A stretch of 64,000 bases of DNA. Origin: Trema orientale. Taxonomy: Eukaryota; Streptophyta; Magnoliopsida; Rosales; Cannabaceae. The stretch lies in the NCBI GenBank assembly GCA_002914845.1, contig JXTC01000068.1:1-64000 (forward strand). Reading direction: 5' to 3'. The translations under genes were made by a program, and so were the position numbers. The notes under the pieces were generated by a model. That model worked only from the letters and a program-made list of their open reading frames with translations, searched no databases and was not told the DNA's origin. Position 1 is the first letter of the stretch; each line of letters begins with the position of its first letter. Of this stretch, positions 1 through 12,817 are shown piece after piece.

Positions 1-127
1 TTTTTCTCAATTGACCCCATATTGTATAATTATCACATTAATTGTGACTTAATATTTTTAGTTAGTGACTAATTACAAAAAATTGTCACACCCCAGAACA
101 ACGTGTAATTGGGCATTATTTATTTTT

Positions 128-490
128 GGGTTTCTTACGCTTATACCTATAAAAAATGAAAAGAATTACAAAAATACGGAAGTCACAGTTTTTTCCAGTT
201 TTCGTACGGTTTTAATTATGGAAATATCACTTTTTAAAAAATATTTAGAAAATTATCACTTTTAAAATAGTTACTGGTTACCAATTATATATCAGTTATA
301 AATATCTTCGGTTACTAGTTACGGTTACTAAAAACTAGTTACTATTTTAAAAAAATGGTATTTTTATAAATATTTTTTTAAAAAGGGTATTTTTCTAATA
401 AAAACTGTACCGCACAATGGAAAACACAAAAGCACCGTATTTTTCCAATTCTTTTCAAAAAGACCGTATTTTTTCTAATTTCTCCTTTAT
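128..490 (-). repeat. Foldback repeat, GTAACCAG family, copy 1
   Basis: The flanks are reverse complements of each other in outline. Both arms carry motifs of the type TTTTTCTAATAAAAA and AAATATTTAGAAAA. The centre carries several scattered GTTACTAGTTAC and GGTTACCAATTA motifs. The left end, with its CTTACGCTTATACC motif, is the reverse complement of the right end of the copy near 34.3-34.7 kb, so this copy lies in opposite orientation to that one. No coding capacity is visible. Borders are approximate because no target duplication was recognised. Confidence 0.6.
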
Positions 491-641
491 TTTTATGAGT
501 TAGAATTTTATTTCTAGCTATAATTATCAAACTATACGCTTTGCACATGGCTCATTTCTGTTAAAAATTATAAAAAAAAATAGTCACTGCTTCAATGATT
601 GTATAAGTCTTATTAGTCTATTGTGTAAGTTAAAAATTTAA

Positions 642-1070
642 GGCTATGTTTGGTAGGAAGGAAAAGGGAGAGGAAGGAAAAGTTTTGAGGGAAAAGTGGA
701 GGGAAAAAAAATTTTGAGTTGTTTGGTAAGAGAGAAAAGGGAAGGGAAGAGAAAATAGAAGAGAAAAGGGGAGGGAAAAATATGGTGGGACCCACTCCAA
801 TATTTTCCTCCCAAAAATGGAGAGAAAAGGGAGAGGAAAAGTTTTTTTACAAATGCTTTAAAGTAAATTTACCAAATTAACCTTGTATACTACTTTTAAA
901 ATTTTAATAAAAAGGGCAAAATAGTCATTTTAAAATATACTAATTTTCTTTCCTTCCTACGTACCAAACAACAATTGAGGAAAGACAATTTCCTTTCCAT
1001 CCTATATATTTTCTTTCCCTCCTAATTTTTCCTTCCCTCCTACTTTCTTTCCTCTCTACCAAACATAGCC
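642..1070. mobile_element. Tourist-like (PIF/Harbinger) MITE with TAA target duplication
   Basis: The element begins GGCTATGTTTGGTAGGAAGG and ends with the matching inverted sequence CTCTACCAAACATAGCC. It is flanked on both sides by TAA (639-641 and 1071-1073), the target duplication expected of PIF/Harbinger MITEs. At 429 bp it has no ORF. The left part is purine-rich (GGGAAAAGG runs) and the right part pyrimidine-rich, so it can fold into a long hairpin. A truncated relative lies near 54.97 kb. Confidence 0.8.
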
Positions 1071-1073
1071 TAA

Positions 1074-2571
1074 AATATTATTATTGACCACAGTTACCAA
1101 ACCGTATACTCTGCAATAGCTTATTTCTGCTTAATATTTAACAGTTTGTGATAATAGGATCATTGTTGTAAAAATTACATAATTTATGAATAATTATTAT
1201 GTAAATTGAAAATTCATGAGATGAGATAACATAGTACAATAGTTATAATTCTGAGAATATTAATATCATTGAATAAAAGAGGTGACAAAAGATCGTAGTA
1301 TTGTGACTGGTCACGAAAAAGTCATCCTGACAATGGTCCTTAAATGTCATTTAAAAAAATAAAAAAAAAAAAAACTAAAAACTCCACTCCTAGCCCCTGG
1401 GTCTGTCCATCTCCGCTTTGTAACTACCTCACATGTTCATCCTAAAGCCCTTCGAACAAGAGTTTTCTTTTTTCCTTTGTTTCCCCCCAAAACAAATTAG
1501 GGTGGGTGTCCCTCGTTTTACACCCTTTTTTTTGGGCAAGATTTTACACTTGTATCTAAAACTATCTCATTTATATCTTCTTTTTTTTTTTTTGGGCAAG
1601 ATTTTACACTTGTTCTCGCTTAGGGTGCGAGAGGTCCCGAATTCAAGTCTCGAAATGCCCCTAACATTATCCTTTCCAATAAAAAAAAAAAAGAAAAAAA
1701 CAAATGTCTGAATATAGCACTTTATATATTTGAGATATCGAACAAATTTACCATCTAGTATTTGATATACCCAGGTAAAATTAAACTGATATATTAGACA
1801 TTTATTAAAAGATAAAACGAAATAGACAAAATTAATTATTTTATTGACTTTGAAAACCGGCCACTCTCTTAATTTTTTTTAGGGTAATAGTGAACGAACA
1901 GGGTAATATTGAATCACCTGTCCTATTTTCTTGTCCCTTCCATGTCCCACTAATTAAAATTTAACATCTCATCAAAAAAGCCACCTCACAATTAACCCTC
2001 TTTTTGTTTCTCTGTTAATTCACGTCTCTATCTTTTTCTTTTTTCCTTTTTTTTTTTCGGTTACTTTATTGCATTTAATGGGAAAATAAAAATTAAAAAT
2101 TAAAAACAACCATATTCGATGCCATTATCGTCTGATTCTTCTTCTTCTTTCGTTTACTTGTAACTCATATTCTTAAGAATTGTGTTTTTTTTTTTTTCCC
2201 CCCTTTTTGGTTGAGAAATAACCTTCTTTTTGCTGCAATATTGGAAAAGTAAAAGACAGACATGCTAATTCAGAACCATCCATCTTCTTCCCCAACACTC
2301 CTTCTGCTAATCTGCCCATCTCTTTCTCTCTTTACATATATATGGGCTTATTGTTCTTTTCCCCCTTGAGGTATGAATCGACAAGAGATTATAAGATCTA
2401 ATCAGGCTTAACCTTCAAAATGGAGTGCAGATATTGCTTCCGAAAATGGTGTCGTATTCTTCTTATTAAAATAGTTTTCACAATATAAGATTTTTTGGCA
2501 CCAAACGGATTGTGTAGCTTCTGTTAACAGGATGTTTTCTTTTTAAAATTTGATATCTGATTTGTCTCTTT

Positions 2572-2616
<45 letters not shown>

Positions 2617-4144
2617 TGGGACAGGACTTTGGGGACATGTGATTTCACTCCGAACGGGAGAAGTGACTGCTTGGTTTTCGATCGGCAATTTGGAGGTGTA
2701 GAGATGACTGAACCACTTACACTTACATGTGGAGAGAAATGTTTTCATGCCTATAAAGAAAGAAAAAGGAAAAATAAAAAAAAAAAAAAAAAGAGAAGAA
2801 AAGAAAACCAAAGGAAGACAGAAAAAGAACAAACATGAGATAGTCAATGACCAAATGAAAGTTAGGATAAAATCAATAAAATCATAATTAAGAAGAAAAA
2901 AGAACCAAAGTAAAGGTAAAAAGAAAAGGAGATTTTATTTTTGCCGACAAAGACAAAAATATATTGAAAATAACTTAAAATGATTAGCACAAATCATTCA
3001 ATTTGTACACAGAAAATATAAATTTGAAGAGATTTAAAATATAGAGACATAATTATTTTGAGAACAAAGTTAAAATTACAAAGTTTATACGTCAAGATAA
3101 TTTTTTTCTACAATTAACCGTAAAGGTTATCATAAACACAAGAAATTAAATCTTATCTTCTTTCATACAAATAATAATAATAATAGTAATAATAATAATA
3201 ATATCTTTGATAGTGTAGTTTGTTCTTACTTGCATCTCTAGTGGTTAAGGTAGATATTGTACGAAAACAATAGAGGAATTGGTTAAATAAATTAGACTTA
3301 GATAAACCGGCAAGGAGAGGCTAAACTATTTTGTCGGCATACATTAGTTTCCAGCAATACCAGCACTAAAATAATTGGGCTTCTAGACATCTGCACGTCG
3401 CTTTTGATGTCTCATATTGTGGAGAGGGCTTTGATGGGTTTCTTTGAATGTTAGTAGAGAATCGTTTGACGTTCAAGGCACAAAACCTTTTCTTATTATT
3501 CCTTTTCAAAGAGGGTGGATCCATGTCTTTTTGAAACATTATCTTATTATTATATTATAATACTAGATGCTAAAATCAATGGCAAATTATTTTGTGCTTT
3601 GTACTCTTTAATTAGACCTTATCATATGATTAGATTCCTATGGATCAATTAGTATCTGACTTTACAATCACATTTTCACGCTTTGGCAATATGTAAATAA
3701 GGGAACTTCTTATCTCTTCTTTTTAGTCTGCTGATTTGTAGAGTAATCAAATATAAAGTTAAACCTAAGAAGAATGGGTCATATCATTAATTGGTTGTTT
3801 GAAGTGGCACATTGGAATCTCAGTCGTTAGCTTAAAAACAAGATAACGAAGAAGTAGGAACTATATATGATAAGGAAATATATAATGACATGATATATGA
3901 ATAGCAGATAATGTTATAAACTGCTAATCAAATAACATTTCTTCCAATAAAAAACCAGGTGAACTAAGGTGATCCGGTTTGAATAATAGGATTGATATGT
4001 TATAATAAGTAACATCACATTTGTTTAATTAACCCCCCCAAAAAAAAAAGCCCTACATCAATTCTTTTTGTCAAGAAAATAGAACTTGACCTTAAGATGG
4101 GAATTAAGGATGCTGATGAGTTGTTAGGTCAGTTTAGTAATGAC

Positions 4145-4199
<55 letters not shown>

Positions 4200-4430
4200 G
4201 CAAACACATTATGTACTTATGTTATACATAATAATAGTATATAATAATGAAGAGGTTGAATGGGACCGGGAAAGGCACACTCTGTGTCTTACCAGAAAAC
4301 GGACCAAACATAAGTTGAAAATAGCTTCTTACCGGCCACTACTACTCAACCCCATAAATACAATCTTCATTTTGCCAAATTAAGCTCTCATATGGACAAA
4401 ATACTATATGCCCTTATCTGGGTCCTCTTC
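1074..4430. other. Intergenic, no supported gene
   Basis: AT-rich sequence with poly-A/T tracts. It contains a direct duplication of TTTGGGCAAGATTTTACACTT (about 1532 and 1593). That is followed by a short tRNA-like stretch near 1615-1665 (GGTCCCGAATTCAAGTCTCG, resembling a degenerate pol III B box), perhaps a SINE fragment. Two long (TA)n microsatellites lie at about 2577-2615 and 4148-4195, and an (AAT)n tract near 3170-3205. The short ORFs here are low-complexity and not credible genes. Confidence 0.6.
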
Positions 4431-4801
4431 ACATAATACCCAACTCTTTCTCTCTTTCTCTCTCTAGATCTCAAGTACTTCATATATATAATAAAGAGAG
4501 AGGAAGAGGAGAAAAAAGGAATAATCTTCTGGTGGGGTACTACATTGGGTTGGGGGGCAAGCAAAGGAAAGCAAAGTCAGTAATGGCTGATCAGGCGGAG
4601 AAGCACTTTCTTTCATTCTCTTCCACACTCATTATAAATCCATGTATTTCAGTGCGCAATGACCAAAATGTCCTTTCCAAGAAAGATCAAATTAGAAGTA
4701 CTAGTACCTATGAAAAGAAGACAATTTCGTTCCCCTTTTTAATTAGATCAAGGTCATTATTGTCGAACAAGATGATGATGATGGCGATGAATGAAGAGTA
4801 A
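4431..4801 (+). other. Possible transcribed unit of unknown nature
   Basis: A TATA-like stretch (CATATATATAATAAAG, about 4480-4496) is followed by a purine-rich GAGAGAGGAAGAGG leader. An ORF whose first ATG is at 4583 then encodes about 72 residues beginning MADQAEKHF and ending at 4801. The base composition is less AT-rich than its surroundings. I recognise no domain, and the reading frame has no convincing coding character. It could be a non-coding transcript or chance. I checked by eye for common plant miRNA sequences and found none. Confidence 0.2.
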
Positions 4802-7010
4802 TAGTTGTTCTACAAATAATGCAGCTCTTCTCCGTGTAGAAGTAAATCAAACAAGTAGTACTGATTCCCTTATTACAAAGTAGAAGGCAGACAGAATGGA
4901 GCCAGGCATTTCTAGTTTTTGTACTTCTTCACCTTCTTTTTGGTAATTAATCACTTATGTATACATATATATATATATACATATGCATATATATAGTTGA
5001 TCTTCAGTATTAATCAATATCATATAATATTGGATTTTACATGAAGTGTATATCGTGATTTATGTACCTTTTTCCTTTTATTGTTCATAACAACTTCTAT
5101 TAATTTTTTGTCCCTCTTTATGAATCTAAAGGAGGAGAAGGAGAAGAAGAAGAAATAAAGAATAGTAGAGTCATGATCATGATCGATCGACCAATGGTGG
5201 CGAGTCTTCTTCTTCTTCTTCTTCATCAAATACGCATGTAGATATACATATATTACTTAAATATATAACGAAGATCATCATATTAAAATTGCATGATCAA
5301 AAGAGTATTGTTTTTTGGTATATATATCATGTTACTGATGATCTCCTACGGCTTGTTCTTCTTAAATTTCTCTCTGTGGTTTATGCTTGGCAGTAGTACT
5401 AGGTTGCTAGCAGCTAGTTAGATAGATCTAAATTATGGGTTTGTGATATGGCTTTGTTATATGATTAAATTATTAGTGCCTGTTCTACCTATCAATTTGT
5501 TCAGTACTCGAAATACATATATCTATCTATCTATATATATGTGTATATGTATATGTATATGTGATCTAAATGATATGTTGTTTTAATTATTTCAATGTTA
5601 CTGGGGTGGCCAAGTTAGAGGCTAACGCTTTATAGCTTCAGCTATTTCGCTATTTGTGTTGCTTAATTGTAATTAATTCCGAGAATCAGTTCTATATGAT
5701 TTTGCAGGAAATTAAGTTCAGAATCTTAGAAATACATATATTCTGTACTGTAGGCTAATTTTCCGCAAATAAAATTTTGAATGCATTAATATGCTTCCAT
5801 CGAAAACTATATATGCATGTTTGTGTGTGTATATATATATACACCCTATGGGTGTATAGCATTTTGTAGAAGCTAGGCCAGTATCTAGCTAGCTAGCCCT
5901 TCAAAGTATAGCAGTACTAACCTAATTCCATTAGTCATTTTGTCACCTTTTATTATGTCAGTGGAAATTACTCAAAAAACCAAGTACTTCTCTCCCTAGA
6001 TAGCTAACGAGATATATTTAGATTATGTCTAATTTTTAGAAAATTGACAAGGTCCAAATTAAGTCTCTGACCAAACTGTTAATTAAGAAACAGACAAGAT
6101 ATCATACTGATCTTTATGATCTTCACTAGTTATTTAGTACTTTTTCACACGCATGATTTGAATTAAGGTCATTTATTAAAAAAAAAAAAAAACATTATTT
6201 GGACTATTATTTTTTTGGATTTAGTGCACATTTATGCCAATTCCTCTTGGTTGTTTTTCCTTTTAAGGGTATTAATGAGCTTTATTTGTATACATCAATT
6301 ACTTAATTGTACTTGACACATCAAGCGCTATATATATAGTATAAACATATACATGTATGCTAGCCAGTTTATCTGTTAATATTAAGTTGCGGGGTGACAA
6401 ACCAAGGCAGAGATCAGACTATGCATGTGATCCGTACCTTTCCATAATTTAATTTAGCAAAATTTTGAAATATACAGAACTTCAAATTTAATTTTTATAT
6501 GGCGTCGTATAAGCCAAGGAAATTATATATAATTATATATATATATAAATACAGAGGAATACTAGTTGTACTTTTTTATATTTTTATTTTTTGTCTTATT
6601 GTTTGACACTTGTATTTCACTATGGTTTATTATATTATTAAAATATTAAACTGAATAAATAAACTGAATAGTGAAAGCCGTGTTAGACAGTAAATTGGAG
6701 AATGTAAAAAAAAAAAAAAAGTAAGAAAGAGTGTATTTAGCACTCCTCATATATATAATATATATTATATATTGCATTTATTTATTACATGCTAACCGAA
6801 GTCGGAATACGATTTGAAAAAAAGACCCTTCATTTTGTTATTTCTTAAACGAGAGAATTAAAGCATATAATTCTCTTGACCATATAGAAGCTGTTGATCA
6901 GTTTTTTTTTTCTTTCGTTTTGATTAAGTATCAATAGTAGTACTAAAGTTTAGATTTTCTATTTTTACCAATTTCCAAATTGTTATTGCATAATATATAT
7001 ATATATATTA
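4802..7010. other. Intergenic, no supported gene
   Basis: AT-rich DNA with several short (TA)n tracts (for example near 4965-4995, 5520-5560 and 5826-5842). A small MITE at 6554-6745 is listed separately. I see no convincing coding region on either strand. Confidence 0.6.
6554..6745. mobile_element. Small MITE, 'GTATTTAGCACT' family, copy 1
   Basis: The left end GAGGAATACTAGTTGTAC is inverted-repeat partner to the right end GTATTTAGCACTCCTC. The interior contains TTGTTTGACACTTGTATTTC and ATTATTAAAATATTAAACTG, which recur in relatives near 13.6 and 63.1 kb. Borders are approximate and no clear target duplication was seen. Confidence 0.5.
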
Positions 7011-7374
7011 GGGATATTATCATTTTTATATCTTGTATTTTAATATTTTATTTAAATTATATCTTGTATTTTGGTTATTATCAAAATTGACCCTTAAATT
7101 TGAAATCTGTTACAAATTTATACCATGACACCAATTTAGAGTAGTTAATTTACTAAGATGCCGTTTAAAAAATTAAAAATAAACTATATAAAAACTGATA
7201 CGAGATTAAATTTATTAAATTATTTTAGTAAATTAACTCTTCTAAATTAGTGTCAAGTATAAATTTGTAACAGATTTTAAATCTAAGAGTCAATGCTGAT
7301 AATTAATAACCAAAACACAAGGTATAAACTAAACAAAATATCAAAATACAATGTATAAAAGTGACACTATCCCG
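7011..7374. mobile_element. Foldback MITE with roughly 150-bp inverted arms
   Basis: The left arm starts GGGATATTATCATTTTTATA. The right arm, read in reverse complement, starts CGGGATAGTGTCACTTTTAT, and the match continues for about 150 bp with scattered mismatches. Shared inner blocks include AAATCTGTTACAAATTTATA and GACACTAATTTAGA-like sequence. The arms meet around 7180-7200, so almost the whole element is palindromic. It lies beside a (TA)n tract at 6992-7008. There is no ORF; a transcript would fold into a near-perfect hairpin. Confidence 0.75.
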
Positions 7375-8221
7375 TATATATTATCACTGTTGATCAGAAG
7401 CTTGATACCAAAATTTGTTCGAATAAGAATTATATTTATTATAAGATAAGGAAAATGCAACGTTCGAAAACTGTGGTGAAACTTGGATGTAGTTTATATA
7501 ATAGTTAATGTTGTAATTTCATTGCAGGGTCCAAGCTCATTGTTCAAAACATGTTTATGCTTAGATATGTTTTTTTTATCAGCATAATGCTGCCGAATGC
7601 CATATATAATAAGTCGGATTATTTTGTATTTTTGGGTATCTGTTTCTTCTTGTTGTACTTAAAAATTTGATTTCTGAGCTTTCGTTGGCATTGTGCACGT
7701 GTAGTTTCTTCCCCTAGCAATGACAATATATCTGGATAATAATGTGTTTATGCACGTGTATAGCAGCTTAATTTTCAATATTGTAGATATGAATTTAGAT
7801 TTTAGGTGTGGGTTGAATCTCGGGGGGTCAAGAAATGCTGCGAACTTTAGATTTGACTATATTGCTTCGCTTATAAGCCCAAATTGCTAAACTGAATTAT
7901 ACTTTTTTTTTTATCAAGTTATTAATATTAATACAATTATGCTTAGAATTGTATTCACAGGTATGTATCATGAATGTGTGTATATATATACGTGTTTATT
8001 TGTTTGTCAAATAAACGTAAAGTGAATGGGTATTGTTCAAGCTGATGAGATAGGTACACCTGATAAATATTGAGCTGCAAGAGCCAATTGGAAAAAGAAG
8101 TTATAACATCCCAAGTCCTAACTCAGAATTCCCATATATGCGTAGAAGAGTGCATGCAATGCTCTTGGTTGCAACTTGCAATAGCGAATTGAAATATAAT
8201 TTAAGCTTAGATATACATATA
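7375..8221. other. Intergenic, no supported gene
   Basis: AT-rich sequence without a credible ORF. An acceptor-like TTTCATTGCAG occurs near 7520, but I could not pair it with an exon. Confidence 0.5.
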
Positions 8222-8470
8222 GGTTGCCAATCCAGTAGGTATTTTTTTTTTTACCTATGTATAAGTATTTTTTTTTAGCTGTTAGATCATCATCTACTAG
8301 TAATCTAACGGCTATAATGATGTACATGAAAAGACGTGCATCATTAATGTTATTTCTCTCTTTTACTTTTTAATATAAAAAAAAAATGTGTAAAAAAATT
8401 TTTCATTGGCCAAATTGATACCTAAGCATAGGTAAAAAAAAAAAAAAAAAAACCTACTGGATTGGTGCCC
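8222..8470 (+). mobile_element. MITE 'GGTTGCCAATCCAGTAGGT' family, copy 1 (left half of mirrored pair)
   Basis: The left terminus is GGTTGCCAATCCAGTAGGT. The right terminus read in reverse is GGGCACCAATCCAGTAGGT, giving an imperfect TIR of about 19 bp. Each TIR is followed by a poly-T tract and ACCTATG-type sequence. Internal landmarks are an inverted GTTAGATCATCATC block, GACGTGCATCATTAATG, and TTTCTCTCTTTTACTTTTTA. It is flanked by TA-rich DNA. Other copies lie at 8485-8699, 15878-16112, 39182-39406 and 39441-39686. Confidence 0.85.
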
Positions 8471-8484
8471 ATATATATATATAT

Positions 8485-8699
8485 TTCAGTAGGTATTTTT
8501 TCTTTTTATCTATGCATAGGTATTAATTTGGCCAATGAAAATTTTTTTTTGCACATTTTTTTATATTAAAAAGTAAGAGAGAGAAATAGCATTAATGATG
8601 CACGATAGCCGTTGGATCACTATCTAATAGTGATCCAACGGCTAAAAAAAAATACCTACACATAGGTAAAAAAAAAAAATACCTATTGGATTGGCAACC
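8485..8699 (-). mobile_element. MITE 'GGTTGCCAATCCAGTAGGT' family, copy 2 (right half of mirrored pair)
   Basis: This is the same family as the preceding element but reversed. It begins with the right terminus (TTCAGTAGGTATTTT) and ends with the left terminus (CCTATTGGATTGGCAACC). Only a short (TA)n bridge separates the two. The centre holds a perfect 15-bp inverted repeat, CCGTTGGATCACTAT with its complement, around 8608-8642. Confidence 0.85.
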
Positions 8700-8711
8700 T
8701 ATATATATATA

Positions 8712-9040
8712 TATGAAGGATGGCTATCCAATAAGGTTTTTTTTTTTTTCTTTTTTTCCTTTTATCTATTTATAGATTTTTTTTAATTAACTGTTAGATC
8801 ATCATCTCAACTATAATGATTTTAACTACTTAACAAAAATATTATGTACATTTTATCTATTTATAAATTCTTTTTTTTAATTAGCCGTTAGATCATTATC
8901 TCAATTATAATGATTTAAGTACTTAGAAAAAAAAAATACACGTAATATAATGTTCTCTCTCTTTTTCTATTTTAAGACGTGTAAAAAGGAATTTTAATTA
9001 AGTGAGACATAAGTAAAAAAAAAAAATACATATATATGAT
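8712..9040 (+). mobile_element. Diverged relative of the GGTTGCCAATCC MITE
   Basis: It starts GGCTATCCAATAAGG after a (TA)n tract and keeps the poly-T, GTTAGATCATCATCTC and TTCTCTCTCTTTTTCTATTT landmarks in the same order. Part of the interior is duplicated: GTTAGATCATTATCTC recurs near 8887. The right terminus is not recognisable, so the end is approximate. Confidence 0.45.
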
Positions 9041-10033
9041 TAGTGGCAATCAAATACTTCTGCAGTTCTGCTCTTGGTTTCATTATGGCACTGTTGAAAT
9101 TGAAAACTTGGCCCTACCGAAGCGCTTGTAAGATAATAATGCATGTACATATATATCATGATCACCTGATCGATCATTAAGTGCTTGCTCTTTATAATTT
9201 GTTGTTTTCTATCAAAATGTGCCCAGAATCTTCTTTTTTTTCTTTTTCATGTTTGTCCGTTTCCTTTTTCCTTTGCCTGAATATCAGAGTTATATCCTAC
9301 TTTTGTTTTGTTTTTTTTTCTTTCTTTTATCCTACATATTAACATATATAATGATACGAATAAAAATATTCCATTTTTTCTTAAATGTATTTTTATTATC
9401 TATAAATTTTCAATTTTTTTAAAAAAGTAAATTTGAGCTGTTCCGAAAAAAAAAAATAGTAAAATTTAGATTTGAATAATTACAAGTAAATTTCTTATAG
9501 TTACAAAAATAGTAAATACTTATAGGACTTGGATGTAATCTCGTTAAAGAATGAGTATTATCACATGTTTTTGCCAATTTGTTTTGCAAAAAAGTAATAT
9601 AAATTAGCAAAATATGTGATGGAATTGGTCAAGATGGTATCCAAAGCCATATTTATATGTAGATACATATATTTTTCGCGAGTAGTACTACTCTGTACTG
9701 TGTACTCTGTTGACATTTGCATACGCGCACGTCACTTTGCAATTGTGGCATATTGCATCTAGCAATATCTGAATTTTTGAAATTTTATATGCTTTCTTAA
9801 TTTTGAATCGTATTTTGACATTTGGACAGTTAAAATAGATACTTAAGATAGTTCTAAACATGTTTAATTTATATTATGATCTCGCTTGGTTCGTCCATTT
9901 AAATGTGTATATTTAAATAAAAATTATGAAATGAATTATAATTAGAATGAGAAACATTTAAAGTGATACAATCGTAATCACACATCCTCTTAATATGGAG
10001 AGTCCTAAATTCAAATCTCACAATCCCCTAAAC

Positions 10034-10069
<36 letters not shown>

Positions 10070-12817
10070 GGAGCAGCTACTTCACCTTTATGTTATATAT
10101 CAGTTCGTGCCCTTTATTTATTCAAAGGAAAACCAACAAACCAACAAAAGAAGAAAATCAAAAGAAAACAAATTAAACTCTGGAAATGAAATGTATTGGT
10201 GTAAAAGAATTTTGTTCAGTATATATATAGATTGTTTTTTTTTTTTTTTTTCAATAGAGAGTTTTTTCCTTTGGTTTGGGTTGCTTAATTATTTCATCGA
10301 CAAGATTGGAGCTTTTATTTATTTTATTTTATTTTATTTTACCGATTATGAGTACTCCTGTGTTATGTCCTAGCATAGTTTGTATGCGCATATTACGCCG
10401 GTAATTAAATATTCATGAATTTAGTTAATTATCATATACATCCAACTAATTAATTAACCTGGCGGCTTAGTTCTTGGCAGTATAAGAATATTTCCACAAA
10501 AACACAGTAGAAAATTATAAAGTGCACCTAAAGACAAAATACGAGACAAAAAAAATCAGCTTAAAGAGATTATGCAATCAAAAATCTCACACCATCCCAA
10601 TTTAATAGTCAATACATGTTTTGATGACAAAGAATACGATGATGTGCCGAAAGTATATATAGCCCACAACTTTATGATTTTTCTTTTTATTTATTTTTAT
10701 AAAGCAGTACTGTAAGTTAAAAATTAAAGGTCTAATCCAATAAAACTCGACCATTACATTTCTTTTTTTATTTTATTTTATTTTATTTTTGACTTGCTTG
10801 ACTATGAAGTCCACCACTTATTAGTACTAGTTGAGACCTTAATGTTTGCGATAATTATAAAGCAAGTAGGGGGCAAATAATAAATTGAATTAGGGGGAAA
10901 AAAAAAAACATGAAGAAACAAAAGACAAAGCTCGCATGTTGGAACGGTTGATTTCTTTATGAGTTGTTGACCAAATTTGCTAGTGTTAGCTCAACTAACT
11001 GATGAGATCTGTTCGGAGTAAAAAAAAAAAAAACTGATGAGATCTGTCATTTGGAAAATTTTATTCTACTGGAAAGCGAATGTACATATATATATATATA
11101 TATATATACACCACAAGAAACTAAGGATATATAGGTTAATAATTACAATATGATAGATTGGGAACAAAGGTTTATATGGTCCATGTTTGAGAATCACTCC
11201 AACTAGTTGATCTTAGTGTTTGGAATTAGAGTATTCAAATTTCAAAGTCACTTTCTTTTGTGGGCAAGGAAAACGAAGGCTACAGTACTACATTATAATG
11301 AAGTGAAGCTGACCGACCATTTTAGAGAAAAGAATTTATTGCTATTGGTTGTTAGCCGGCCCCGATAACCAAAAGATAAAATAAAATAAAAATAAAAATA
11401 AAAAACATATTCCATGTCTCTTTCAAATTTCAACGACTAAGTAATTAAGCATGTTAGGACCAATATTTTATTGAACTATAATTTCTTTTTAAATATGTCA
11501 TTGTTACGATACTGTTTGATATACAATAAAGATTTTCGTTTCTTTTTATCTATTCCTAAACTCTTAATGGATTAGTATATTTATATGTCAAATTAAGCAA
11601 ATTATAATTATTTTATTTCTAAGCTTGATATTGAAATTTGCTTAGCAACATATATGTTATTATTACACGAGACGAGCTTCAGATTAATATACAACTCGAA
11701 TTGCATAGAGATTTTCATATATGTATTTCTTAGATGTTACCATGTAGTATAGAACCCCAATAAGTCCTTATCACATTTTTGTGAGTGTGTGTATCACTCA
11801 CTATATATGAATAGAAGTGTATGAGACATATTACACAGTGGGACATGTCGTTACCCTATAAAAGTAAGACAGATGCCCATAACTCCAGGCGCATAGTAGG
11901 CCTCGAGGTGGTGGCCGTGGAACAATATTGAGTTAGACAGCTTCCCAACTCCCACCTAAACAAACAACTACTGATTCTTCACGGCGACGCAGATTTACTG
12001 TCTGCTGTCTCCTACTTCTAGCTAATTCCAAAGCATCACACCTCACACGTTATTTCTTCCTTAAAATGACAGTCCGTTATTCTCCCAAGTGATCATCATA
12101 TATATATCTGCGTATATACAATATATAATTGCAATACAGCCGCAATTTAAAAATCCCTCAAAATATAGATATAATTTTTTGTTGTAGCAACCCAGCACAC
12201 AACTAAGAACATAGTTTTGATATAAATTTCAGAACGAATTTAAATCCAAGGTGCAGGGAAAAAAAATAAAAGTAATAAACGTGGTTATGCTTAATTGTCT
12301 ATGTGCAAGCAAGGAGAGAACTAGCTATGGCAAACTTATCACTGAGAAATAGAATAATTACATCCTCAGATCCAACATTACCGAAAACCCGATGAGCCCT
12401 TAATTATACATTCAGTTTTCATAAACCTAGAAACTTCAAAGTTCAAAAATCCATAATCACTTACTCCTTATTTTTCGCTACCCAACTATCCTCTCACCAA
12501 GTTACACTAAGTTACATTGTTACTCTTTAATTGTTTCTCTCATAATCTAACTGAATACTTGACCTATATACTTGGCCTGTGTATAGAGTTTCAGAATAGA
12601 CTACTCCCAACAATAATAGAAATCCTAATCCTAATAAAAATCTTTTGTGTTAAAATATTCCGATTATATATTAAGAGTCCTAGTACTATTATCCAACTCT
12701 GTTAGTCTCATACACCTTCACCTATAATTCTAACAAGCCAATTCCTAGTTAAATTTAAAATCTTGAATTAATAGTGATTATTCACAACAATTTTACATAA
12801 ATAGTATATATATATCT
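9041..12817. other. Intergenic, no supported gene
   Basis: AT-rich sequence with microsatellites, including (AAT)n at about 10037-10068, (TTTTA)n at about 10317-10340 and 10772-10790, and (TA)n at about 11087-11108. A TATA box (CCCTATAAAAG, 11854-11864) is followed by about 200 bp of less AT-rich sequence, but no ORF or recognisable RNA lies downstream. Short ORFs at 9219-9422 and 9995-10373 are homopolymer-driven. Confidence 0.5.

Noticed and set aside
4890..4915. GGAGCCAGGCA stretch resembling a miR160 target site or miRNA
   Set aside because: Only 11 bases agree with miR160; the other half does not, and no hairpin partner or ARF gene is nearby.
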